From Cyanophora paradoxa (taxonomy: Eukaryota > Glaucocystophyceae > Cyanophorales > Cyanophoraceae), in assembly GCA_004431415.1 (NCBI GenBank), contig QPMI01000148.1:1-64000 (forward strand): a DNA stretch of 64,000 nt, in the 5' to 3' direction. Below the pieces are notes generated by a model that was not told the origin of the DNA, searched no databases, and saw nothing but the letters and a program-made list of their open reading frames with translations. Made by a program: the position numbers and the translations under genes. Positions 30,574 through 40,300 of this stretch are shown here, one piece after another. The stretch's first letter is position 1. Every line of letters starts with the position of its first letter.

Positions 30574-32580
30574 ATGATGCAGCTTACTGCCGAAGAAGTG
30601 AAGAAGGCCATCATTGTGACGAATTTATCGCCCGATGCCAACGGCGGGCGCGTCTAGCGCTGCTGAACTAGTTCTTTCTCCCGCTACATGTACACGCACC
30701 TCATTGCAATTGCCCCGTGCGCAGCACGCTCGTCGACCTTTTCTCGTTTTGCGGAACCATCAAGAAGATTCATCTTGAGCAGTGAGCCCTCCCGCCGCGC
30801 GCTGCTGCGGGCGCCACTCAAACACGTCGCACGCGCAGCCGGCAGGCCGCTTGTGTCGTCTTCTCCGACGTCGCGGCCGCCGAGACCGCTCTGCTTCTCT
30901 CTAACGGTGCTTCCTTTTCTCTCCCCCACGGACCCTGTTTCCTTCGCGCGGCACTGACGTGCCACTTGCGCAGCCATAATCATCGACAAGCCGGTGTGTT
31001 CGCTCTCGGAAGAGCGCTTGCGTCCGACGTACGCGCGACGGCAGGTGAAGGTCATGGCATACGCGGCCGCGAGCGAGGCGGCAAATTTGTTCTCGTCGCT
31101 GCCGGGCGGTAAGGCAGAGCCCGGGCGGGCCCCCGCAGGCTGGGGACCCGCCGGGCGGGGCGGGGGCGCGCTCCTGGCGGCGCGCTTCTGCCGCTGACCG
31201 CCCCGCAGGCATGGGCAAGGGGTGGATTCCGGCGGACGGGAAGCTGGAACTGAGAGACCAAGGGTGGACGGAGTGGCCGGCGGCGGAGATCGCGGCGGCG
31301 GGGCCCCATAACATCCGCGAGCTCAACCTCAGCGGGAACAAGCTCACACGCATTTCGGGGACTGAGCTCGCCAAGCTGACGAACCTGGAAAAGCTGTACA
31401 TGATGAACAACCAGCTGACGGCGCTGCCGCCAGAGATCGGCTGCCTCGTCGACCTGCGGGCGCTGCGCGTGAGCGGCAACCAGCTTGCGGCGCTGCCGCC
31501 GGAGATCGGCTGCCTCCCCGCCCTGAAGGAGCTGTACGTGCACAAAAACCCCGTCGTGGCCTCGTGGCCCGAGCCCGTCCGCCGAGTCGTCAACGGCAAT
31601 GCAACGTCATATGGCGAAGGTGACGCCCAGTGCGCCGCCGTCGTGCCCTATCTCCGCTCCCTCCCCGCACACGCCGCCGCGGTGCATCCTGGCGCCCGCC
31701 CCGGCGCCCCGGTCCTCACCCCCCGCCGCAGCCCGTCCCCGCCGCTCCACCCGCCCCGCGCCCTTCCTTCACCTCGACCGCCTCGGCCCTCGGTCCGTGC
31801 TGCCCTTGCTCACTGGTTCTGCCTCCGGCCCTCTGACCCCAGCCCGTCCTGCAGCAGGGCCCGGCCCTCGCCTGCAACTGGAGGCGGCGGCCGAGCAGCT
31901 GGCGGCGGCGGCCGAGCGGATGAAGACGGAGGCACGGGCCGCCGCCCTCGCCGAAGAGCGGGCCGAGGGCCTCGCGAGGGAGCGAGAGGCAGCGCTGGCG
32001 GAGGCGCTGACCGAGGCCGCGGCGCTCCGCGAGCGGCTGGCGGAGGCGGAGGCCGCGCGTCTTCGGGCCGAGGAGCGGGCGGCGCAGGCGCAGGCGGAGG
32101 CTGCGGCGCAACGCGCCTCGAAGGAGCAGGCGGAGGCCTTTGCAAGGGTGCAGGCGCAGGCGACTGCCACAGCGGCCGCGGCGCTCCGGGAGCGGCTGGC
32201 GCTGTACGAGGGCGGCAGCGCCGACGGCGCGCCCGGCGGCCGGCCCTGGGGCGAGGCGGAGATCGCGGCGGCGGCCGAGCGGCTGCAGGCCGCGACGAGG
32301 CGGGTGGAGGAGCTGCGGGTCGAGGCGCGCGTCGCCGCTCTCGCCCGATTTGAGTGCCCGGTGCGCCGCGCTGCCGGCCGAGCCCGCCAATCGCCCCCCG
32401 CCGCACCCGATACAGGAGCGTCAGGTATGCCTGGAGAAAAAAGCACGAGCGGAGCGGCGCCTCCTTCATCCCTGCGGGCACGTCGTCTGCGCGGCCTGCG
32501 TCCAACCTATCGCCAGCGGGGACGGAAAGTGCCCCATTTGCCGCGGGACCTTCGGCGGGTCCGCCCCCATCTTCGACTGA
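30574..32580 (+). CDS. RRM-LRR-coiled coil-RING protein (LRR family copy 3)
   Basis: Four small exons (30574-30647, 30725-30781, 30839-30906, 30974-31108) give an RNA-recognition motif: KAIIVTNLSPDANGG, TLVDLFSFCGTIKKIHLE, ACVVFSDVAAAETALLLSN, AIIIDKPV. The last ends in phase 1 and joins in frame to the LRR exon, whose acceptor is at 31208. The LRR exon (MGKGWIPADGKLELRDQ) has four repeats. A later exon in another frame (about 31855-32360) is a long Ala/Glu/Arg coiled coil. The final exon (32425-32580) completes a C3HC4 RING: FECP|VCLEKK, HPCGHVVCAAC, GKCPICRGTF. The LRR-to-coil junction is not resolved. The order recalls LRSAM1-type E3 ubiquitin ligases. The RRM fusion is unusual and the true start may lie further upstream. 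Confidence 0.65.
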
Positions 32581-33028
32581 GCGCCCCGCCGCGAGGCGCC
32601 GCGCATCGCAGCTCCGCGCGGCTCAAACGGTGCGCGCGCGGGGTCCCGAGCTCTGCGCGCGCGCTTGTTGCGCTGACCGTTGCCCCTCGCGCTTCAGGCT
32701 TCCCCTCGCTGGTTCTGGCAGTCTGGTTCTGGTTCTTCAGGCGCGGGGGCGTCCCGAGCTTCGAAGCTCCTCCCGGCGCCCAGCTTCTCCCGGCTCCCTC
32801 GCAGCTCCCTGGTCCACGCAGGACCACCCTGCCGCCCAGATCACCGAAGAGAGGTACCCTTCGCCCCTAGGCCTAGGCCTCTAGCCCACGGGCCACGAGG
32901 ATGCACGATGTTGTTTCTGCACGTTGATGTCTATTGTGTTTTACTGAATCATTGATCATAAATATTAATGTTTTCAATGTGCAAGAGGTCGACGGAAGGG
33001 CAGAGCTCGCCGGGAGGGGAGAGGGGAG

Positions 33029-33071
<43 letters not shown>

Positions 33072-33344
33072 GCTTATAATTAAGGGGCAGGGCTATATAG
33101 CTAACTATAGGGGACGAGGTCCCGCCCCATGTGCACGCGCGCCCGGGCCCCCGGCGCTCCGCTGTCGCGTCACCAGCGGCGATCCCATCGGGGGCGGCAG
33201 GACGGCAGGCGCCCGATCGCGAGAGCCTGAGGACGCCCCGGCCCGAGGCGGGCCACCGGCGCCCCGCGGGTCACGAGTACAACTACTATAGCTATACATG
33301 CAAGAGTCTGTGCCTAACCTACTGTTCTAGATCTAGATCTATGT
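32581..33344. other. Intergenic region with a 38-base G run
   Basis: No gene supported. The main feature is an uninterrupted run of G at 33031-33068, preceded by an AT-rich segment (ATCATAAATATTAATG). The 3' ends of the RING gene and of the minus-strand membrane protein gene face each other across it. Confidence 0.6.
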
Positions 33345-34343
33345 CTAGTCTTGATGAAGACGAGCGCGAATTGAACTAAAGAGTTGCTGCGCATAAAACG
33401 AGAAGCCTCTGCGCTGGACGGCCTCAACAGCGTCATACAACAGAATGAACATAGTCACGATTGTCATGAAAAACATTAGAAAAAGAGAGATCATGAGGAT
33501 GAAAGGTGCGAGATAGATCTCCCCGAACGCCCACAGAATGAAGAGCAGCGAGAAGACGAAGAGGCAAGGGATCAAGAGTGCGATGATCTGAACAACTGCT
33601 GTCTCGGCCCAGAATTCGGCTTGGTGCCTGCCAAATGCCGCGTTCTGCTCCGCCGTGACCACCCGAAATTCCAGGGCTTGGACCTCCAGCTAGTGGCGCG
33701 CGCGTTGCAATTAGTCCGGAATCAACTGGGCCTAGGAACGAGATCTGAAGTTTTGAATGACCGACCTTCAGGGTCTGTACGTGCTGCGACGTCGACTCGG
33801 GGGGATCATGCTGCGGCTCGCTGACGGAGACGGAGGGACGCTGCCATGGCCAGCTCCAATTGCAAGTCGGATCCAACCCGACGAGGCGCCGCATCACATC
33901 TAGCGCCCGGGCGACAGAAAACCAGAAGCCAAACTGCTGCTCGGCGCCGGCGGCACCCTCCGCAGCTTGATGGACCCAGGTCGCGAGCGTATAGCAGAGC
34001 ATGAAGATGTGTAAGGTGTGCGTAAAATGCACCCACGGGAAGAACATGAGCGACAGGAAGAATAGCGCGATCGCACAGGACAAGATCTTCCCGCGCCTCT
34101 CCACAGCAGCCGCCTGCTCGATCTTCTTTTCCGCCGAACAAACCCGATTCTTCAGCAGCTGTGCCTCAGCCTGATCGCAGTGATCACGGTAAGCCGCAGT
34201 TGTATACGTACGTGCGCGGTTGCAGTGCAGCAGCTCACCTGCAGTTCACCTGCCGTCCTTCGGAGCCACTCCTCGACACGCCCGCGTCCAGCCTCGTACG
34301 CGTTCGCGGCGCCGGCCGAGGCGGACGAGTTCGAAGACACCAT
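33345..34343 (-). CDS. Three-exon multi-pass membrane protein
   Basis: Exon model on the minus strand: 34239-34343, 33766-34170, 33345-33689, all joined in phase 0, 284 residues. The N-terminus MVSSNSSASAGAANAYEAGR is followed by a helical, possibly coiled segment (AEAQLLKNRVCSAEKKIEQA). Two hydrophobic helices (ILSCAIALFFLSLMFF and HIFMLCYTLATWV) follow. After a hydrophilic loop come at least two more long ones (VVQIIALLIPCLFVFSLLFI and LAPFILMISLFLMFFMTIV). It ends in an Arg-rich tail. The third exon begins after the acceptor ACTAG at 33690, with ACTAAT as a plausible branch point. Family not recognised. Confidence 0.7.
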
Positions 34344-34420
34344 TATCTGCGAGCGTACTAATTAATCGGCGATCAAAATGGCGCGGCAAGCTTGAAAGTG
34401 TTCACCTGTCAAACGCGGCG

Positions 34421-34463
34421 CGGCGCAGGTCGGCGCGGGTCGGCGCGGGTCGGCGCGGGTCGG
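34421..34463. repeat. Decamer tandem repeat
   Basis: Four near-perfect copies of CGGCGCGGGT in a row just upstream of the membrane protein gene, where a promoter would be expected. Confidence 0.7.
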
Positions 34464-34784
34464 CCGTACAGCGCTAGCTAAGGCTGCTGCGATCGGGAGA
34501 CGATCGCCGGTGTGCGAGCCGTCGGTGCGCCGGTGTGACGGTGAGGAGAAAATCCAGCCAGCAGCTGCGTTTGCGTTCGCTCACAGCAGCTTCCGTTGAC
34601 GTTGGTGATGCGCGGCTTCAATGAGCTCAGCGGCTTCTTCGACGACTTCGAAGTCGGAAGTGCTAGTGGCGGGGTACGTAGCTATACGGAGGTGTACCAT
34701 CGTGCTGGCAGTAGCGGGCTAGAAGAGCAGGCTAGCTATAGCAGCCAGCAGATAGCTAACTGCTGAAGCGCCGCCGAAAGCTCT

Positions 34785-34826
34785 GCTCTGCTGCGGCAAG
34801 GCGATCCGTCGAAGGTGCGCGACGCC
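34785..34826 (+). promoter_or_regulatory. Conserved leader of LRR copy 4
   Basis: Identical over 42 bases to 22571-22612 upstream of LRR copy 1, including the donor-like GAAG|GTGCGCGACGCC. The LRR exon acceptor follows at 34995. Confidence 0.55.
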
Positions 34827-34997
34827 GGGCGGGGGCGTAGCTCTAGCTTGGATTGCCGGTATTAGCAATACCCCGGCCCTAGCGCGTGTCGGGCGGCCGG
34901 CTCCCCGCAGGCTGCAGCTAGGGACCCGCCGGGTGGGGCGGGGGCGCGCTCCCCGCGGCGCGCTTCTGCCGCTGACCGCCTCCGAGGCTCCGCAGGC

Positions 34998-35664
34998 ATG
35001 GGCTACGGGTGGATCCCGGAGGAAGGGAAGCTGGACCTTGGGGGGGAGGGCCGGACGGAGTGGCCGGCGGCGGAGATCGCGGAGGCGGGGCACGAGAACA
35101 TCCGCGTGCTCAACCTCAGCGGGAACAAGCTCACACGCATCCCGGGGGCTGAGCTCGCCAAGCTGACGAACCTGGAGACGCTGTGGCTGCAGTGCAACCA
35201 GCTGATGGAGCTGCCGCCGGAGATCGGCCGCCTCGCCGCCCTGCAGGAGCTGGACGTGAACAGCAACCAGCTGACGGCGCTGCCGCCGGAGATCGGCCGT
35301 CTGGCCGCCCTGCAGGTACTGGACGTGTACAACAACCAGCTGACGGCGCTGCCGTCGGAGATCGGCCGCCTCCCCGCCCTGAAGGAGCTGCGGGTACACG
35401 GCAACCCCGTCGTGGACTCGTGGCCCGAGCACGTCCGCTTCATGACCTCCATGTTTATGTCCGGTGGAGCCCAGTTATCCGCCGTTGTGTTTCACCTCCG
35501 CTCCCTCGCGGCCCCCGCCGCCGCCGTGCGCCCCGCCGCCGCGTCCCCTTCGCCCCCGCGCCCTGCCCCTCACCCCGCGCCGCAGCCCGCCGCCCCAGGG
35601 TGACGTGCGCTTCTGGAGCGAGGACGACGTCGTCGCGTGGGTCCAATCTCCCGGCCGCCCCGGC
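34998..35664 (+). pseudogene. LRR protein with truncated SAM (LRR family copy 4)
   Basis: The LRR exon (34998-35525) begins MGYGWIPEEGKLDLGGEGRT and has five leucine-rich repeats. A GTGCGCC donor after AAA codons stands at the same place as in the other copies, and an acceptor at 35598 joins it in phase 0 to GDVRFWSEDDVVAWVQS, the first SAM helices, as in copy 2. No second SAM half and no TIR follow. Instead, repeats of AAAGACGG-type sequence lead into a fragment of SMC6 at about 35,958. So the gene was cut by the rearrangement, or ends in a short truncated protein. Without splicing it would end at 35603. Confidence 0.6.
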
Positions 35665-35957
35665 CCACGGTCCGCCCACCGCGCCCGCCCGCCCACCCGC
35701 CCGCGCGCTGAAGCCTCTGACGCGGCCGGCCGGGCGCCCGCGCAGCGCGCCCCCAGCCGGCCGCCCAGCTTTTCACAATGCGGACACAAAGACGGACACA
35801 ATGCGGCTAAAGACGGCCGGCCGGGCCAGGCCGGGCCGGGCAGGCTAAAGACGGCTAAAGAAACAAGTGTCGAGTGCGAAGTCGTGAGACGAGTTTACGC
35901 CCCTCACTTCGCGCCGCTGCCGGCGCCCTCCCGCCGCCGGCGTCGGCCGCCGGCCGC

Positions 35958-36423
35958 CGATCCTTCACCACGACGGCCTTCACGCTCGCCGTCGGCAGCA
36001 AGTGCCAGTCTCCCTTCCGCGTTATGGACGAGTTCGGTCCGCCTGTACCCCCCAGCCTTTCGCCCACTACCCCCCCCCCCCCCATCTTCCTGACTTCGCC
36101 CCGGACGCAGACGTCTTCATGGACGCCCAGAACAGGCAGATCACGATGGACCTTCTGCACGAGGCGCACGGCTCCATCGAGGGCGGCCGCAAGCAGTTCA
36201 TCTTCATCACGCCGCAGGACATCGCGTCCCAGGTCACGGAAGGCGTCCACGTCCAGAAGGCCCGCCCCCTCATTTTTTTCAAACTCGAATTCGATCTTCC
36301 TCCGATCCGCCGCCTCCCCCGGCGCCTGCGCTGACGCCTGTACCCCGCCCGCCCCCGCAGATCCTGCACCCGCGCCTGCAGGGCACCAACTCCCAGATGC
36401 GCATGGACAACTACGTCGAGTAG
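35958..36423 (+). pseudogene. Duplicated 3' fragment of SMC6
   Basis: From about 35,958 the sequence matches the 3' end of the SMC6 gene at 42,196-41,741 in inverted orientation. It encodes RSFTTTAFTLAVGSKCQSPF and MDEF, then after an intron VFMDAQNRQITMDLLHEAHG and QFIFITPQDIASQVTEGV, and finally ILHPRLQGTNSQMRMDNYVE before the stop at 36423. The signature LSGGE upstream of RSF is missing because homology begins just after it. With no N-terminus, this cannot make SMC6. Confidence 0.85.
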
Positions 36424-36826
36424 ATACAGCTAGAGGCGGTTCGAAGCTAGCTCTAGCTGCGCGTGCACAGCGGGCCGTGGGCACAGCGTGAATAGTAGTG
36501 AGAATAGTACCAGCCCGAACCGAGTCGAGAAGAGAGACGGGTGTGATTCTTGAGAAGGGGGCGGGGAGGGGCAGGACGGGAGATCTAAAATTCCTACGTG
36601 GAAGAAGCAAGGGGAGGCCGGGGCCTATCGCCTGCGGAGGAGCATGTACAGGAAAACGATGACGCCGACGACGAACAGCATGAGGTAGCACATGTGCTTG
36701 CTCCCGCCCTTCTTCACCATGTCGTTCAGCTTGGTCATGGTGTTCTTGAGCATGCCGCCGACGCCCACGAAGTCGCTGTCCATCGTGTCCAGCATCTTGT
36801 TCTGCGACTTCACCTCGTTGCCGATG
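35958..36826 (+). repeat. Inverted duplication, arm A
   Basis: Holds the 3' end of SMC6 (plus) and the 3' end of the Bet1-type SNARE gene (minus), which converge about 200 bases apart. It pairs with 41290-42196 in inverted orientation. Here the SNARE gene is complete and SMC6 is a fragment. Confidence 0.8.
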
Positions 36827-37182
36827 TCGATAGTCAGCTGCGACGGGCGGCGTCGGTCAACCGCGAGAGCGGGCATATGAGGGCCGGCCCCACGCACATT
36901 CTTCAGAAGCGCGACCTTGCTGCCGAGCTCCTCAATCTGCGAGTCGTTCTGCTGCTCCAGCAGCTCCTCCGACGCCGCGTGGAGCTGGGACGAGCCCGCG
37001 CCACCCGCAGTGCCGAAGAGCGCCGAGCGCGCGCCCGGGTTGCTCCGCTCGCTGCGGAAGAGCAACGCGGGTCAGACCCACTACGCGAGTGGCGAAAGCA
37101 AGCCGGAACAAGTGACCAGGCCGCGCCGCGCGCACCGGAGGTTCATGTTGGCGCCGGAAGCCGAGTAAGGGTTCGGGCGCAT
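36625..37182 (-). CDS. Bet1-type Qc-SNARE
   Basis: Exon model on the minus strand: 37136-37182, 36898-37051, 36625-36837; 137 residues in frame. The start MRPNPYSASGANMNLRERSN fits plant/algal Bet1 proteins. The SNARE helix runs through QIEELGSKVALLKN|LTIDIG and NEVKSQNKMLDTMDSDF, with the central Gln of the zero layer in KSQNK. A C-terminal membrane anchor (MCYLMLFVVGVIVFLYMLL) ends in RRR. The 60-base intron between exons 2 and 3 has no in-frame stop, so an unspliced reading would look intact. Bet1 acts in ER-Golgi vesicle fusion. It is divergent from the IQ gene (122 bases between starts). Confidence 0.9.
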
Positions 37183-37304
37183 CCGCCGCGCAACGACCCG
37201 CCTGTCTGCTGTTCGAGAACCCGCTTCTGCGCCTCGCTTCTGCGCCTGACTTCTTTGCTCGCACGGGTACGGGTCTACTTGGTCGAGGCGGGTACAAAGA
37301 GCGA
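37183..37304. promoter_or_regulatory. Compact divergent promoter, Bet1-type SNARE and IQ-motif gene
   Basis: Only 122 bases separate the two start codons, which are read in opposite directions. Both genes must take their promoters from this interval or from inside each other. No specific motif is recognised. Confidence 0.4.
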
Positions 37305-40300
37305 GTGACGACCAAAAGCGGGACGGTCTATGGGTTCGCCGGAGGCCCCCTCCGCGCATTGCGCCGCTCTCTGAGGGTCTTGTGCGCAGTACAAGACGCG
37401 CGGCAGGCGCTTCAGCGAGGCGCCGAGTCGGTGGTCGAAGAGCTGCTGGACATTGCCGCACAGAACTACCGGAAGGCCGTCGGGACGCCGATGCCCGCGG
37501 CTGTGACCAAGCGGCTCAACATCAGCCCCCACAGCGAGATTAACGGCGGCTTGCAAGTGCCGACGAAAGGCGAGTAGAGCGAGGCACTGCGCTAGCTAGC
37601 ACAGCTGCTGGGTCGCCCGAGACCGACAGAGGCCGCTTGAAACTGACTCCGCCGCGCCGCCGCACCCCGCAGGTGATGCCGTCCCTTCGCCGCGCTCCAG
37701 CAAGTTCCAGTCCGTCATGCCGACCGACGAGGAGCCGCTCGCGTCGAAGAAGAGCATAAGGAGCTTCAAGGTGCGTGCCAGCGCGCTCTTCGCGCCCGGG
37801 GCCCGCGCTGACTGTGCCCCGCGCAGCTGAGCCTGGACGCCATTCCCGACGAGAAGGCCGGCGACGCGGAGGCCGAGGAGGCGGAGGTCGAGTACGATGA
37901 CGCCATGGAGCGCGCGGCGATCAAGATCCAGAAGGTGGCACGGGGCTACCGGGCGCGCAAGAAGCACGGGCGGCGGGGCAGGCGGCGCGCCCAGAAGGAA
38001 CACTCGAAGGAGGAGCTGGAGAAGGCCGCGGTGACGATCCAGCGCTACGCGAAGGGGTACATCGTTCGCAAGTCGATGAAGCGCGAGCGAGGGGCCCCGG
38101 AGGCAGCGGCGGGGGCGGCGGGGGCGGCCGAGGAGGCCCCGCCGCCCACGGCGGACGAGCTGGAGGCCGCGGCGCTCATGATCCAGAAGCACGCGCGGGG
38201 GTACATCGTTCGCAAGAAGACGTCGCGGCAGGGCTCGGTGTCGAGCCAGGGCCAGCCGGCCGGCGGCTCGGGCGCTGCGGAGCCGTCCCCAGCCTCGCGG
38301 GAGGTGACGCAGGAGGAGCTGGACAGGGCCGCCGTGACCATCCAGCGCTACGCCAAGGGACACGTCGTGCGGAAGCGGATGTCTCGGCAGGGCTCGATGG
38401 ACAGCGGCAGCGGCGGCGGCGGCGGCGGCGGCGGCGGTAGCGGCGGCGGGCAGCGGAAGGAAGAGGGGGAGGAGCAGGGACCCAGGCCCACGAAGGAGGA
38501 GGTGCGGGGGGCGATGGCCGTCCTGGAGAGGCACGCGGCGGCGCAGCGGGGGCCCGGGCTCGACCCGGCGGCCTCGGCGGGGGCCCAGACGGCCGAGGAG
38601 CTCGAGCGGGCGGCGACCACCATCCAGCGTTACGCCAAGGGGTACATGGTCCGCAAGAAGCAGGGGCGGGGCCGGCGGCGGCAGCAGCGGGCGGCGGACG
38701 AGGTGGAGGCGGCGGCGGTCACGATCCAGCGGTACGCGCGGGGGTACATGACCCGCAAGCGGGCGGCGTCGATCCGGGCCTCCTCCTCGGCGGCCGGCGG
38801 CGAGGGCGAGGGCGAGGGCGGGGGCGGGGCGCCGCGGGGCCGGGACGAGGTGGAGCGCGCGGCGCTGACGATCCAGCGGCACCTGCGGGGCTACCAGGCG
38901 CGGAAGAAGCACGGGCGGCGGCGGCGGCGGCGGGCGTCGACGAGGGAGGAGGAGGAGGCGGCGGCGATCAAGATCCAGAAGGTGGCGAGGGGCCACCGAG
39001 TCCGGCGCTCCCTCTCCCAACAGCACCAGAAGGACGCCGGCGCCGGCGGGGGCGGGGGCGGAGCGGGAGGGGGGTACGGCTCCTCCGCGTCCGTCGCGAC
39101 TCGGGTCGTGGCGAAGGAGGACGCGGGGGTGCAGACCGACGAGCCGCTCCTGCCGCCGCCGCCGGCCTTCGGCGACAGCGGGAAGACGCCGCTGCCGTGG
39201 GCGCGGCAGCCGCCGCTGCACCACACGGCGGGGGCGCACTCGCCCGAGCCCGGCGGGTCGCCCTCGCGGCCGCGGAGCCCGCAGCGAAGCGCCCGCTCCG
39301 TCGCCTCGCGCCGCTCGCTGCGCGCGACGGACGACGACAACGACGTCGAGTACGACGCCGGCGGCGGCGCCTCGCACCCGCCGCCCGGCGCCGGCGCCTC
39401 CGCGCGGGGCGAGTCGCTCCGCGCCTCCGCCGAGTCGCGCTCTTCGCGGGCCCCCGCGGGGCCGGCGCCGCCCGCCCCGAGACCCTCTCGCCCGAGGAGG
39501 TCGCCGCCGAGGTGCGCCGTACCCCCTCCCGCTTCCTCCCCCCTCTTCCCCCCGCACCCGCCGAGCGGTCGCGGCATGCAGGTTGCGGCGCTGAAGCGGC
39601 GGGTGGACGCGCTCTTTCCCGAGGACGGCGCGGGGGCCGGCCCCGTGCCCACCGCCGCCGAGGCCGCCGCGGCCGGCGTACCCCCTCGGAGGTCTCCCCC
39701 CGCCCCAGCGGCCGGGCGGCTCGGCCGGCTCCTCCCGCGGGCGCTCGCTGGTCGGGTCGGGCGGGTCGGGCCGCTCGCCCTGGAGCGCCCGGCGGCCGCG
39801 GAGCAAGAGCCCCGGGGACAAGCAGGACACGGCGCGCTCGGGGCTGGGCCGCAGCGCCAACCGGCGGCTGCGGGAGGCGCTGCGGACGGCGGAGCGGGAG
39901 CGCGGCTTCCACGGGGGTACGACGCCGGTCTGGGAACGGCGTATCCCGGCCTACGACGCGGTGCTAGACCCGCACTGCACGTGGGTCGAGCGGCCCGCCT
40001 TCTGGAGCGCCGTGCGGGGCGCCCAGGTCCTCTCGCCCGAGCAGCAGCGGGCCCTCCTCCGCCGCGTGGCGCGGGGCGCCGGCAGCCCGATCGCGGCGGC
40101 GCGGCAGCTCGAGCAGATGGCTGCGGCCCTTCGCGCCGCCGTCGACGACGGTACCCCCGCGCCGACTCGGACGCCGGCCCGGGCTCCCCCGCGGGGGCCG
40201 GCCCCGGCCCGGCCACGCCTTCCCCCACTCCCGCTCCGCCTCGGCGGCCCTGCCGGCCCCGGACCTCTTCCCCCCTTCCGCGACCCCTCGCCGCCCTCGC

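Noticed and set aside
37596-39860. A 754-codon minus-strand open frame
   Set aside because: It is the antisense shadow of the GC-rich IQ-motif exon; the plus strand has eight clear IQ motifs and the minus reading is Arg/Pro/Leu low complexity.
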